Counted from the stretch's first letter, positions 1 to 13,486 are shown. The stretch is DNA of 64,000 bases from Zygnema cylindricum (GCA_037447655.1 JBBHKE010000754.1:1-64000); one strand, 5' to 3'. Notes: a model not told the origin generated them from the letters alone. Program-made: numbers and translations.

Positions 1-1371
1 GGTTACGGGCGGGCACGGTTAGTCGCGAGAAATCGAGTTTCGGTTAACTTTTATTTTCGTAAACGCCGGTCGGTTAACGGTTAACAATTTTGGAGCGTGA
101 CATAACTCGGTTGGGCGTCGGTTACTCAAATTTTGAAAAAAAAAACGGTCGATTTCGGTTATGTAAATTTTGACTTTTGCGACCTCTGCCTTCTTTTGAC
201 CTACCTATAATCAATATATCGGTGAAAGAATTATCGCGATGAATAACCGATAACTATTGAGTAGAATTCGTACTTTGGTACGGAATGGATTGTGAAAAAT
301 CTAGTGTTGTGTATCGGTAAAAATATTATCGCGATAACATCGATACAGATAATTATCGGTTATCAAACGGTCAGAGGTCCCGATACAGCAGTCCGAGACC
401 AACAAATTCCATATCGGCGATAACTTAAAAAAATATAGTATGCATACAATATTACTTTATAACATACTGTATTATATTATTAACTTTATATAGCGTGGTA
501 TGCCACGTATATTAATCCCGTTCCGTATCTGCTTAACTAAAATTTATTACGGACAACGCAACACATACGATTTGACAAATTTTAAAATACTTTATAGTTA
601 TGAAACAATTGTATCAAAAGGAAAACATTAGATTACATTGTAAATTTGTAAATTTGTAAATCAAACTTTTTCGAAAAAACAAGACGAACACGTTTGTCAG
701 ACTGTCGCCATTTACTGCTATCATGGAAGTGATATGAGGGTGTATGCCACCATGGAAGTTATATGAGGGCGTAACTAACACTGCCAAAAAAAAAAAAGTC
801 AAAAGGACATTGTGGACGGGTATGGGAGCATGGAACCCAAGTAAAACCCCCTTAAATTATAAATAATCAAGGAAATATATTATTTTTACCGAAATCGGGG
901 GGAAGGGGGTTCGCGGCGGGTCCGAGGAATAACACGTACAACTAAGTGTATTGACCGTACTGGCCGTACATTTATCGATATCAGTGTTATCGCCGATAAA
1001 CAACCGATATTATCGATTAATTATCGACGATAACACCGATAACGATGTATCTTACCGATATATCGATTATCAACAACCCGAAAAAAAGTCCATATCGTTT
1101 ATCGACAAATCCTTACAGATATACAAAACCAGAAAAATCCACCCGCAACCCCTCCCCGTAACGATGTATCCGTATTTTTAAATTCGTACTTTTCGTACAG
1201 ACAAATCCCTCAAGCGATAACTATCGGCGTTAATTTTTGTTGGTTCCGGAGCAATATATTGAGACCCTTTGCTGGTCACTAACTGATAATTATCATAAAC
1301 GGTTTTATTGCGCTATGTACTTTTCTCGATACACTATTAGGAATGGATATCAAGCAACTCCCAAGAGGCGC
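1..1371. repeat. Gene-free region with TATCG-rich inverted repeat
   Basis: No credible coding sequence was seen. Variants of TTATCG, CGATAA and ATCGATA recur densely at about 200-430, 955-1110 and 1190-1300. The stretch near 336-428 matches 1190-1300 in inverted orientation; both arms share blocks like GATAATTATC, a GACCAACAAA-type block and a CGGCGATAACTT-type block. This suggests an old inverted-repeat transposon spanning roughly 300-1330 with decayed ends. Short open frames here are small and lack any recognisable domain. Confidence 0.5.
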
Positions 1372-1906
1372 TACACCGTGAATCGCTATTAGCGTTAATA
1401 AATAATTAGTGTAAGAAAACAATTAGTGTTATTAATTCTAATTTGGGTTCAAAGCTTTTCGCCAAAAAAAATTACTCTAATTTATTCATAACCCTAATTT
1501 GGGTACATTTTCCCCATAGTGTAATCCTTGTAGCCCGTGTTCACATAGAAGATGTTGGAACATGTGGGGATATGTTCGCGCGATTTTTCGTTGTCTTAAT
1601 CAATTGTAATCAAATATGAGTGCGCTTTTTCGTGTCGACGCACTCACTTCCGTGTATCGACGCCTTTATATGACACAATTTTTGTATGATTGTACGAAAT
1701 AACGAGTAATTCTAGTACGGACTGAGGCATTTCGTACACTGCACTATTTAAAAACTGTCCAAATAAGAGTTATCAACGCTATTTCGATAGTACCTATATT
1801 AACATGAAAAAACAATTACAGTTACAAATTCTATTTTAGGTTCGCGAGTCAAAATTTGGGGGGCCGTGAATTAGCGTTATTAACCTTAATAGCAATTCAA
1901 GGTGTA
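1372..1906. mobile_element. MITE, TA-flanked, long form (about 530 bp)
   Basis: The left end reads TA then CACCGTGAATCGCTATTAG. The right end is the imperfect complement (TAATAGCAATTCAAGGTG) followed by TA. It belongs to the MITE superfamily seen repeatedly in this window. It has no coding capacity and is therefore non-autonomous. Confidence 0.75.
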
Positions 1907-4197
1907 CTGAAGTGGGGCGTCGGCGCCGGCACCGAGCCAACGCAAGAGCGAGTTCGCCGTCGGTAGAATGTCATTGACGACGAACAAAGTAATTTGGGTA
2001 TCCGATGGTTCGCACATTTGGTTAGTGTCTTCATAGGTTGGTCAAATTAGGTCGCAGTAAGGTTACGACGTTGCCTCGTATGTTGTTAGGTGAACACGAC
2101 AAGCGGCGCACATATTAGCAGTCGTATAAAATTTTGAGGGAGTTCCACATAAACGTCTTCTCTTTATAGTTAACGGACGTTTTGTATACTTTTAGAAGCG
2201 CATTTACTATGTATCTTTTTGAAGGCGTAGTTTATTTCGGAGGCGCAGATAAGAGCGAAGTAATGAGAGTTTGGTATTTGCACATTTCATCAATATATTG
2301 AGTTTCGAGGTAATATATATTGTGGTGTGTTGTGTCTGCGGTCTGTCACTTTGCGGGCTACAAGATGCCCTACGAAGTCAACACTTTCTTATCTCTATTG
2401 GACATACCATTATCGTCAAGAAGTCTTGTTCAGTGTGCATTGACGGCGGCAGCGGAGTTATAAGCTTCGGTACCTTATAAATTTGAAGGGTTTTTGTGTA
2501 GTAAAGGTACTTTCGCATGTAACCGAAACTTAGTCTTGTTACTTTGTTTTTTAGCGAAGATTCTCCGTACAACTTTCAAAGCATTCGTATGTAAAGAAAT
2601 GAAATCGTAACTTTAGATTGTGACGCAAGTAGACGTGGGTGTAATTTGTGACGATTGTAGAGAGTACAAAACTCGCGACAATTGATGACGTTTACAAAAT
2701 AGCGACGGTTGTAGACGTCTAGCTACTCGTGACATTGTAGATGTTTAGGGTTTGTGACATTTTGACGTCACGCTCAAATTATGATAGCGTCGATGTCACT
2801 AATTTCAAAACATTCCACCATGGTTTCCCGATTTTTTTTTTTCGCCGTTCTCAATCTACTTGCCACCAAAATAAATATTTTTTAAATATCTTTCATTTGA
2901 TACCTTTCTTGCCTTTTTTCATTGCAAAATTTGTGAGATAGACGCGTTAGTGGGAGAATGAGAAAGAGAGAGGCGCTTTCACGGACTTTGCTTTTGTGAA
3001 ATGGCGTTCGTTGGTCGAAACCGCCTCCACGGCCCTTGTACGGAAAAAAACGCATGGAAAAAAAGTCATGCACAAGGCAACAAACGTGCGGTGGGTTTTT
3101 TTTTGGTACTCCGCGCACAAAATTGTCAACAACTTTTGACACGTGCGACATCGCCTACCTATTCACTCACCTCATGTAACTATATTTAAAATCAACTTGC
3201 GAGGTGATTTTATATAAAGTTTGAAGATGAGCTGAAAGGACGCGAGATTGGGTCGAAACGCGCTAAACGACAAACTACATCGCGCTAGACGACAAACTGT
3301 AATACAAATAAAGTTTCACTGTAACGCAACTTGTAAAAGGTACTTTCGCATGTGCTAAAGTTACAGTTATTTTTTGTCGTTTTCCTCTATAAGAAAAAAA
3401 TGAGAAAATCCGCAGCCGTACCAAAAAATAGAAATTACCACCGTACAAGTTGCATTCCCCTTAAACTTTTTACTTACAATAGTTTGTTGTCTAGCGCGAC
3501 ACAATTTGTCGTTTAGCGCATTTCAACCCACTTTCGCGTCCTTTCAACACATGTTCAAACTTTACATCAAATCACCTCGCGAGGTGATTTGAAATAAAGT
3601 CCAATAAGGTGAGCGAATAGGCAGACACTGTCGCACGTGTCTGAAGTTTTTTACAATTTTTGTGCGCGGAGTACCAAAAAAAAAACACAATGCCCGTTTC
3701 CAGCCTGTGCGTATTGTTTTGTGTGCGTTGATCCGTACAAGGGCCGTTTCTCTCAAAAACACGTGTCTTCACACATACGGCGTATGAAAAACATTGGCCA
3801 CCTGTCAACAAGTGGGAAGACGATAAACGAAACCGCGAATTCTGTTCGACAGCAAAAGGTATTTTAGGGTTTCGATACAACGACAATGTGGCGTACGGAG
3901 ATTATGAAGTCACAAAAAATGTACAGCGTGCGGAGAAACGCCTAAAATTGAAGGCGAGTGGAAGTTTCGCCTCATTTTATGTACCACTTCATCAGTCACA
4001 ATTATTCGTACACGTCTACGTAAGTCACTTTTTGATGTGACAAGTTATTTGCGTTTACATCCGAATACTCTAAAATCTGTACGGATAATATTCGCTAAAA
4101 AACAAAGTAGCAAGACTAAGTTTCGGTTACATGCGAAATTACCCTAATGGTACGGCTCCATGTAACTGTAACTTAGGGAACTTACTTTGTATTGTAG
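1907..4197. repeat. Large imperfect inverted-repeat (fold-back) element
   Basis: Sequence at about 2508-2570 (TTTCGCATGTAACCGAAACT and following) reappears inverted at about 4085-4142. Inner blocks also pair: 3105-3150 (GGTACTCCGCGCACAAAATT) with about 3655-3680, and 3190-3300 with 3480-3600 (CTAGCGCGAC and CGCGTCC-type blocks). The whole interval about 2508-4142 thus folds back on itself around 3330-3470. No transposase reading frame was recognised. Long-TIR Mutator-like or foldback origin is possible. 1907-2500 holds nothing recognisable. Confidence 0.55.
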
Positions 4198-4202
4198 AGA
4201 AG

Positions 4203-5255
4203 TGAAACTCTGAGACCTACATAAGTCCTCAGAGTGGACAGCTTCCAAGAAGCCTCTAGGATAACCCTGACCCCTTGGTGTTTCAGCAAAAATAATTGCC
4301 ACCCTGGCAGACAAAAACTCTGACCAACTTCACCCCTGTGAAGACAAGACACCCCTGAGTCGATAGCAAAAAGAATCTCTGAATTTGCTCCCCTGAGCAG
4401 TAAGTTATGGAGGGTCAAAGTTGACCTTTTGTAGAGAAGCTCTCTGGGAGAGAGGGTCCTATCTTCTAATTTTTCTAAGTCCTATCTCTCTCACAGACTC
4501 TATCTACTAATGTACGGAGCCAATCAGATTTCAGTTTCGTACACAAAAGTACAGCTGTCGGTGTACTTTATGTACGGCCATTGTACGACATGGCCTAAAT
4601 GTCGACACGTGGTATGTCCGGATTCGCTCCCTTAATCCTCGAGATGCCGCGATCCAATGTCATTCCGCCACGTGTCATCCGATCTGGCGATGACCACAAA
4701 CCGCCGAAATCCTCTTCTGCGATCTCGGCGTTAATCCGGCCGTCCGATTAAATTCACATTTAATCGTAGCCGTAACAAATACATGCGCGGTATTCGTTTC
4801 ACTAAAGAAATAAATGCGCGGTATTGGTTTCTTATCGGTACGGGAATTCGTACTTTTACATTTACTGGATATATGTCTCCCGTAATCAGTTATAGTTAAA
4901 TGAACTTTTCTACGTATAAATGTTTAAATAATTATCAAACCCTATAATACGTAACACTACTTCTAGACTTAACGGTTAAGGCTACCGGCTACCGGCTGTT
5001 TGCCGACGGTATGTACCAGGATCAAATCCTGTGGCCGGCACATATCTTTTAGTAAATTAAACCCCTAACTAAAATATATTTTCCCGTAAACCTCTGGATA
5101 GCCTTGGTAGCCATGGCTCTAGCTCCCTCTCCAATTTCTTAGTGACTGCGACAAGTTTGAGAGTTGGAGAGAGAAGTTAGAGGTAGATTGCCTCGGCTTC
5201 TTTCTTATTTCTATTCACACCTAGAAAATACTTTAAAAGACCATTAATTTCTACA
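4203..5255 (-). repeat. LTR 1 (terminal 3' LTR of array)
   Basis: On the minus strand it begins TGTAGAAATTAATGG and ends CAGAGTTTCA, with TG/CA termini. It is slightly more diverged than the other two LTRs, for example in the hairpin near 5001-5040. Confidence 0.9.
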
Positions 5256-8200
5256 CTCCCCTTATTTTCTAGTCAATCTTTAATTTCAGACCACACTTTT
5301 CATTGTAGAATATTAGCTTAGGGGAAGGCACAGGTTTGGTCATCATATCTACTACCATCTCACTACCTGGTCGGTACTCTAAGCTGATTATTTTGTTTTC
5401 TACTTTCTCTCTAACAAAGCTGAGTCTAATGTCCATGTGTGTAGCTTTAAAATGATGTTTAGGATTGGCAGAAATAGCGATTGCTGCCTGATTATCACAA
5501 AAAAATTTATGCACACCACTCTTTAGGTGACCAAGCTCACCAAGCAAAGACTTGACCCACATCAATTCTTTTATAGCAGAGCAAGAGGCCATATGCTCAG
5601 CCTCCATGGTGGACTGAGCAATAACTTTTTGCTGTTTGCTACTCCAACAGCAAGCCCCATCACCCACATATAATACATATCCAGAAGTGCATCTCCTCAT
5701 CGGAGCATCACCATAACTGGCATCACTTTAAGTAGTGATGTCAGTATTCTCCCCACCCAAATGCAACCATAGATCCCTAGTTCGTATCAAATATCTAAGG
5801 ACTCTCTTAGCTGCCTCCCAATCCCTCTTAGTGGGAGCATTTAGACTTCTACTCAGCACTCCTACAGCTGCAGCTAAATCCGGCCGGGTACAATTCATAA
5901 AATTGATTAGACTTCCCACTACTTGCGTGTAACGAATAGTCTGTACGAACTTCTGTTCTTCAGGAGATAATTCCTCGTCTAAGACTATGACTCCTTCTTC
6001 CTCATTCCCCTCACTTCCCTTCTTCAACTCCATTGGAGTTGTAGAACTATTAGCTTTATCCATTTGAAATATTTCAAGCATGTTCCCTATTGCTTCCTTT
6101 TGAGTCAATCTTATAATTTTTATTTTTCGGTCTCTCTCTACTTGAATTCCCTAAATATATTTTGCTTCCCCCATATCCTTCATTTCAAATCTCCCCTTAA
6201 GATCGGTTTTCAGTTTATTAATTTTTTCCATTGATTTACTTAAGACAAACAAATCATCAACATAAATTGCAATAAATATAAAACCTTCCTCATCTTCAAA
6301 AACATAGATTGAGTGATCTGAGCTGATCTGGATATATCCCAGACCGGTAAGAAACTCATCAAGCTTCTTATTCCACTGTCGAGGCGCCTGTTTCAAACCA
6401 TAAAGAGATTTAATCAGCCGACATACCTTACTCTCCTCCCCTTCCTCCACAAACCCTTCGGGTTGTCGCATGAAGATTTCCTCTTCTAATTCTCCATGCA
6501 AAAAGGCTGTCTTGATGTCCATCTGGTGCACTTCCATGTCTTCCGCTGCTGCCAGGCTGAGAAGTATGCGGACGGAGGGAAATCTGACCACCGGGGCAAA
6601 GGTTTCCTCGTAGTCAATTCCCTCTTTTTGTGTAAATCCTTTTGCCACTAATCGGGCCTTGTAGCGCTCGATTGTGTTATCTGGGTTCAGTTTTAATTTG
6701 AAAACCCACTTACAACCGATTGGTTTTCGGTGTGGTGGACAATCCACCAGCTCCCAAGTATCGGTTGCCATAATTGAGGCCATATCCTCATTGATGGCTG
6801 TCTTCCACCGGTTTCTTGCTGGACAAGTCATCGCCTCTCCATAAGTTTGGGGTTCATCTTGATGAGATAGTTTAGTTACCTTGTTATTAACCTATTTTTC
6901 TTGTAGTCTTTTGCTACTTCTCCTTCCCCCCTTAAAATGTGAGGCCGGAATAGATGGTTCTCGTGGATTCTTTCTAACAAACTCGGCTTCTCCCCTATCC
7001 CTTGATTCCGAATCAATTTCCACCACATCTTCGCTTCGGGTAGAGTTGTCACTGGAGTTTCCCAAGCCGAGTCCTTTTCGGTCTGATTTGTATCTGCAAG
7101 AATGTCATCTTCTCTAAAACCTGGATAGTTAGGGAGCTCAAAGTCATCGGAATTTTCTGACTCAAATCTCATTTTTACTGACTTTGTATATTTGAAGGGA
7201 TCCACAGACTTTCCTTCATCCATAACTACTAGATGCTTTACTAAGATTATATCTTCCCTTTTTAGATCATAAACTCTATATCCTTTAACATCCTCATCAT
7301 ATCCTAATAAGTATCCCGGTTTTCCTTTAGGATCTAGCTTCCAATTAGACCGATCTGTATCTAGACTGAATACTTGACTGCCGAAAACCTTTAAGTGAGA
7401 TAAGTATGGTTTCCGGCCTGTCCATCTGTCATAAGGTGTTTGATCTTTTATAGCTGAAGTAAGAACTCTATTTTTGAGGTAATTAGCACAGTTCATTGCT
7501 TCTGCCCAAAACCTTTTTCCTATCTTCTTATCTGACAACATACTTCTAACACTATCACTTATTGTTCTATTTAACCTTTCAGCTACTTTATTCTGTTCCG
7601 GGTTTTTTGGAACTGTCTTTTGGTATTGGACCCCATCTTCCCTCAGAAAATCCTCAAACTGGTTAGAAGTATACTCTCCACCATTGTCACTCCTTATTCT
7701 CTTGATTGGAGTTTCATAAAGTTTTTCGCTCTATGCTTTATATTGTCTAAAACAATCATGAGCTTCGGACTTGTTTTTCAAAACATACACTCGGGAATAC
7801 CGAGACCAATCATCAGTGATAGTCATCATAAATCTCTTCCCCCCCGGTGAGGGCACTTTAGCTGGTCCCCAAATATCTGTGTGTACTAGATCTAGAATTT
7901 TTTCCCCCTTATAGGTGGTTGTTTTAGGAAAGGGTAATCTGTGTGTTTTACCTTGAACACATCCACTACAATCACTTATATTATCATTCTCACTAAACTT
8001 AATCCCTTCCACCACTCCCATCTTTTTCATCTCTCTTAACTTGTCTAGATTCACATGCCCAAGCCTCTTATGCCACATCATAATATCATGAACACCAGCA
8101 TAATAAAGTTTCTTCTTTTCATTACTTAAAACCAGCCTAAACATCCCATGGCTACCTTTCTCAGCAATGAAATAGACATCCTCCTCAAAACTAGCAGTAA

Positions 8201-8288
8201 AGACTCCTTCCCTAGTGCTAGTAAAAAAACCCTTATCATCTAATACGGATGTAGAGATGAGGTTTTTGTTCAGCTCCGGAATAAACAA
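5256..8288 (-). pseudogene. Copia 1 pol: integrase, reverse transcriptase, RNase H (frameshifted)
   Basis: Read on the minus strand, the integrase zinc region (WHKRLGHVNLDKL, then SDCSGCVQGKTH) lies near 8070-7960. The integrase core follows (HTDIWGPAKV and TITDDWSRYSRV, 7900-7790), with a stop at about 7731. The 7541-6876 segment holds the integrase C-terminus. Reverse transcriptase spans 6831-5728 (WVFKLKLNPDNTIERYKARL, QMDIKTAFLHGELEEEIFM, LYGLKQAPRQW) with an intact YVDD box at about 6250-6264. RNase H is at 5700-5269 (SSKQQKVIAQSTMEAEHM, FCDNQAAIAIS). At least four stops or frameshifts interrupt what would be one polyprotein frame, so it is not autonomous now. Confidence 0.88.
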
Positions 8289-8305
8289 TACATCCGAGAA
8301 TGTTA

Positions 8306-9603
8306 CTATGGATGTCTTCCTTCTACTAACACTTTCAAATCTACCGATCCTACAAAAGTAGTAGTGACTATCCTCCCATCGTCGTACTCTATCTCTACGG
8401 TGGGAATATTTCTTATCTTAGTGAACAGGTGCCTATCCTTACACATGTGCATGGAGGCACCTGAATCTACAATCCAGCCTGCTTCACCTTTCAATACACC
8501 GTAAGCATATTTCTGCCTTTGTGGTATTTCGACCTCGTTTTTCGCCTCCAACTCCTCATCTAAAAGGAGCTCATCGTCCTCGTCCTTGGATTCCGCCTCA
8601 TGTACCTGTGTCACAAGGGCCTTTTTGTTTCCTCTCTGGGTACCACCAGTCTGCCCCTCTTTTAACCGAAGCTCGGTTAGCTTAGTGCACTCTGCCATAT
8701 AGTGCCCAGGTTTCTTACAAAAATGACATAAACCTTTGGGAGCCCTTGGTCCGAACTCGTCGGTCTGATTTTTCTGCTCCCTCCCCCTATAGTTTCCGAC
8801 CGGTTTCCGGGAATCCTTGTTCCTCCAATCGGTCGCAGTTGCCAAGGCTTGGCCACTCTTTCCTCCCCTTCGGATCTCAATCGTATTCTCCCGAACGAGA
8901 ATCATCCCTACCACTGAGTTCCATATCCACCTTGAGTCCGGCAAATCCTGCACACGGTTGACTATGTTCTCGAACTCATCGGGTAACTTCATCAGTAAAC
9001 AGTTAACCTTTTCTTTTTCACTAAAATCTTTTCCCGCACTCTCTAGCTCCATGAAGAGTGTAGCAAGCTCATTGCAAAAATCGAACATCTTCCCCCCTTT
9101 GTATACATACTTCTTAACTTTCTGATCAGCCAACTATTTTGCTGAATCCTACCACTTCGGTACATCTCTATGAGAGCCATCCAAAGATTGGATGCCCTTT
9201 CTACCTGCAAATGAGGACATGCAAGTCCTTGAGTGAGATGGCGTAGGATGAAGTGCTTTGCCGCCATATTGTTGAAGTCCCACGTTCAGTATCATTCTCC
9301 TCGTTCCTCGGAATTGGTGACATGAATGTCGAACCAGTTGTTATTGGTGTGGTCGCCTCCTTCTCCTTTCCTTTGTCCACCACCTCTCCTTATTTTGTTT
9401 CCTCCGCTGAAGGTGGATCCTCTTTTCTGGTGAATCTGCTTCCTCCAAACCCTGGAGGAATTCGAAGAGTTGATGGACGCCCCAACCGTCCACTCACTAT
9501 CCCCCAAAACCTTTTTTCGCATAGAGCTCCTATCATCATACTTTCCCAATATATAAAGCCAGTTCCATTAAAGATTGGTACCCTAGAGGGTGGGCCCATA
9601 ACG
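8306..9603 (-). pseudogene. Copia 1 gag-protease (frameshifted)
   Basis: The first in-frame ATG (9597-9599) lies within the primer-binding site and reads MGPPSRVPIFNGTGFIYW, a typical copia gag start (FNGTGFIYW, then FWGIVSG). Frames change near 9390 and 9250. The capsid-like part (FCNELATLFMELESAGKDFS, LLMKLPDEFENIV) is at 9080-8960. The zinc knuckle CHFCKKPGHYMAEC is near 8690-8735. The protease active-site motif WIVDSGASMHM is near 8455-8487. Gag packages RNA and the protease matures the polyprotein. Interruptions make it defective. Confidence 0.85.
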
Positions 9604-10658
9604 TGAAACTGTGAGACCTCCATAAGTCCTCACAGTGGACAGCTTCCAAGAAGCCTCTAGGATAACCCTAACCCCTTTGTGTTTCAGCAAAAATAACTGC
9701 CACCCTGGCAGACAAAAACTCTGACCAACTTCACCCTGTGAAGACAAGACTCCCCTGAGACGATAGCAAAAAGAATCTCTGAATTTGCTCCCCTGAGCAG
9801 TAAGTTATGGAGGGTCAAAGCTGACCTTTTGTAGAGAAGCTCTCTGGGAGAGAGGGTCCTATCTTCTAATTTTTCTAAGTCCTATCTCTCTCACAGACTC
9901 TATCTACTGATGTAATGAGCCAATCAGATTTCAATTTTTGTACACAAAAGTAGAGCTGTCGGTGTAGTTTATGTACGGCCATTGTACAACATGGCCTAAA
10001 TGTCGACACGTGGTATGTCCGGATTCGCTCCCTTAATCGTCGGTGATGCCGCGATCCAATGTCATTTCGCCACGTGTTATCCGATGTGGCGATGACCACA
10101 AACCGCCGAAATCCTCTTCCGCGATCTCGGCGTTAATTCCGACCGTCCAATTAAATTCACATTTAATCGTAGCTGTAATAAATACATGCGCGTATTCGTT
10201 TCACTAAAGAAATAAATGCGCGGTATTGGTTTCTTATCCGTACCGGAATCCGTACTTTTACATTTACTGGATATATGTCTCCCGTAATCAGTTATAGTTA
10301 AATGAACTTTTCTACGTATAAATGTTTAAATAATTATCAAACCCTATAATACGTAACACTACTTCTAGACTTAACGGCTAAGGCTACCGGCTACCGGCTG
10401 TCTGCCGGCCAGTATGTACCAGGATCAAATCCTGTGGCCGGCACATATCTTTTAGTAAATTAAACCCCTAACTAAAATATATTTTCCCGTAAACCTCTGG
10501 ATAGCCTTGGTAGCCATGGCTCTAGCTCCCTCTCCAATTTCTCAGTGACTGCGACAAGTTTGAGAGTTGGAGAGAGAAGTTAGAGGTAGACTGCCTCGGC
10601 TTCTTTCTTATTTCTATTCACACCTAGAAAATACTTTAAAAGACCATTAATTTCTACA
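9604..10658 (-). repeat. LTR 2 (shared middle LTR)
   Basis: It serves as 5' LTR for copia 1 and 3' LTR for copia 2. It is bordered on both sides by element-internal sequence, with the primer-binding site on its left and the polypurine tract on its right, and has no flanking host DNA. Confidence 0.9.
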
Positions 10659-13486
10659 CTCCCCTTATTTTCTAGTCAATCTTTAATTTCAGACCACACT
10701 TTTCATTGTAGAATATTAGCTTAGGGGAAGGCACAAGTTTGGTCATCATATCTACTACCATCTTACTATCTGGTCGGTACTCTAAGCTGATTATTTTGTT
10801 TTCTACTTTCTCTCTAACAAAGCTGAGTCTAATGTCCATGTGTGTAGCTTTGAAATGATGTTTAGGATTGGCAGAAATAGCGATTGCTGCCTGATTATCA
10901 CAAAAAAAAATTATGCACACCACTCTTTAGGTGACCAAGCTCACCAAGCAAAGACTTGACCCACATCAATTCTTTTACAGCAGAGCAAGAGGACATATGC
11001 TCAGCCTCCATGGTGGACTGAGCAATAACTTTTTGCTGTTTGCTACTCCAACAGCAAGCCCCATCACCCACATATAATACATATCCAGAAGTGCATCTTC
11101 TCATCGGAGCATCACCATAACTGGCATCACTCCAAGTAGTGATGTCAGTATTCTCCCCACCCAAATGCAACCATAAATCCCTAGTTCGTATCAAATATCT
11201 AAGGACTCTCTTAGCTGCCTCCCAATCCCTCTTAGTGGGAGCATTTAGACTTCTACTCAGCACTCCTACAGCTGCAGCTAAATCCGGCCGGGTACAATTC
11301 ATAAAATAGATTAGACTTCCCACTACTTGCGTGTAAGGAATAGTCTGCATGAACTTCTGTTCTTCAGGAGATAATTCCTCGTCTAAGACTATGACTCCTT
11401 CTTCCTCATTCCCCTCACTTCCCTTCTTCAACTCCATTGGAGTTGTAGAACTATTAGCTTTATCCATTTGAAATATTTCAAGCATGTTCCCTATTGCTTC
11501 CTTTTGATCAATCTTATAATTTTTCTTTTTCGGTCTCTCTCTACTTGAATTCCCAAAATATATTTTGCTTCCCCCATATCCTTCATTTCAAATCTCCCCT
11601 TAAGATTGGTTTTCAGTTTATTAATTTTTTCCATTGATTTACTTAAAACAAGCAAATCATTAACATAAATTGCAATAAATATAAAACCTTCCTCATCTTC
11701 GAAAACATAGATTGAGTGATCTGAGCTGATCCGGATATATCCCAGACCGGTAAGAAACTCATCAAGCTTCTTATTCCACTGCCGAGGCGCCTGTTTCAAA
11801 CCATAAAGAGATTTAATCAGCCGGCATACCTTACTCTCCTCTCCTTCCTCTACAAACCCTTCGGGTTGTCGCATGAAGATCTCCTCTTCCAATTATCCAT
11901 GCAAAAAGGATGTCTTGATGTCCATCTGGTGCACTTCCATGTCTTCCGCTGGTGCCAGGCTGAGAAGTATGCGGACGGAGGGAAATCTGACCACTGGGGC
12001 AAAGGTTTCATCGTAGTCAATTCCCTCTTTTTGTGTAAATCCCTTTGCCACTAATCGGGCCTTGTAGCGCTCGATTGTGTTATCTGGGTTCAGTTTTAAT
12101 TTGAAGACCCACTTATAACCGATTGGTTTTCGGTGAGGTGGACAATCCACCAGCTCCCAAGTATCGGCTGCCATAATTGAGGCCATCTCCCCATTGATGG
12201 CTGTCTTCCACCGGTTTCTTTTTGGACAAGTCATCGCCTCTCCATAAGTTTGAGGTTCATCTTGATGAGATAGTTTAGTTACCTTGTTATTAACCTGTTT
12301 TTTTTGTAGTCTTTTGCTACTTCTCCTTCCCCGCTCAAAATCTGAGGCTGGGATAGATGGTTCTCGTGGATTCATTCGAACAAACTCGGCTTCTCCCCTA
12401 TCCCTTGATTCCGAATCAATTTCCACCATGTATTCCGCTTCGGGTAGAGTTGTCACTCGAGTTTCCACAGCCGAGTCCTTTTCGGTCTGATTTGTATCTT
12501 CAAGAATGTCATCTTCTCTAAAACCTGGATAGTTAGGGAGCTCAAAGTTATCGGAATTTTCTGACTCAAATCTGATTTTTAGTGACTTTGTATATTTGAA
12601 GGGATCCATAGACTTTCCTTCATCCATAACTACTAGATGCTTTACTAAGATTATATCTTCCCTTTTTTATATCATAAACTCTATATCTTTTAACATCCTC
12701 ATCATATCCTAATAAGTATCCCGGTTTTCCTTTATGATCTAGCTTCCAATTAGACCGATCTGTATCTAGACTGAATACTTGACTGCCAAAAACCTTTAAG
12801 TAAGATATGTCTTGTATTCGACTGGTCCATCTCTCTTAAGGTGTTTGATCTTTTATAGCTGAGGTAAGAACTCTATTTTTGAGGTAATTAGCGCAGTTCA
12901 TTGCTTTTTCCCAGAACCTTTTTCCTATCTTCTTATCCGACAACATAATTCTAGCACTATCACTTAGTGTCTTATATAATTGCTCAGCTACCCCATTCTG
13001 TTCCGGGTATTCTGCAACTGTCTTTTGGTGTTGGACCCCATCTTCCCTCAGAAAATCCTCAAACTGGTTAGAAGTATACTCTCCACCATTGTCACTCTTT
13101 ATTCTCTTGATTGGAGTTTCATGAAGTTTTTTGCTCCATGCTTTATATTGTCTAAAACAATCCTGAGCTTCCGACTTGTTTTTCAAAAAATACACTCGGG
13201 AATACCGAGACCAATCATCAGTGATAGTCATCATAAATCTCTTCCCCCCCGGTGAGGGCACTTTAGCTGGTCCCCAAATATCTGTGTGTACTAGATCTAG
13301 AATTTTTTCCCCTTTATAGGTGGTTGTTTTAGGAAAGGGTAATCTGTGTGTTTTACCTTGAACACATCCACTACAATCACTTATATTATCATTCTCACTA
13401 AACTTAATCCCTTCCACCACTCCCATCTTTTTCATCTCTCTTAACTTGTCTAGATTCACATGCCCAAGCCTCTTATGCCACATCAT
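10659..13486 (-). pseudogene. Copia 2 pol: integrase, RT, RNase H (frameshifted)
   Basis: Integrase is at 13486-12836 and includes the HHCC region, DIWGPAKV, DDWSRYSRVYFL and the DNGGEYTSNQF acidic motif, with more integrase surviving than in copia 1. RT spans 12627-10898 in three frames. The catalytic box reads YVND instead of YVDD at about 11653-11667, a D-to-N change expected to abolish polymerisation. RNase H runs 11100-10672 with a frameshift near 10910 in an adenine run. Differences from copia 1 are scattered, so the two copies have diverged independently since duplication. Confidence 0.87.

Noticed and set aside
4182-4418. Small open frames inside the copia LTRs
   Set aside because: They lie in LTR sequence and are not conserved as frames among the three LTRs.
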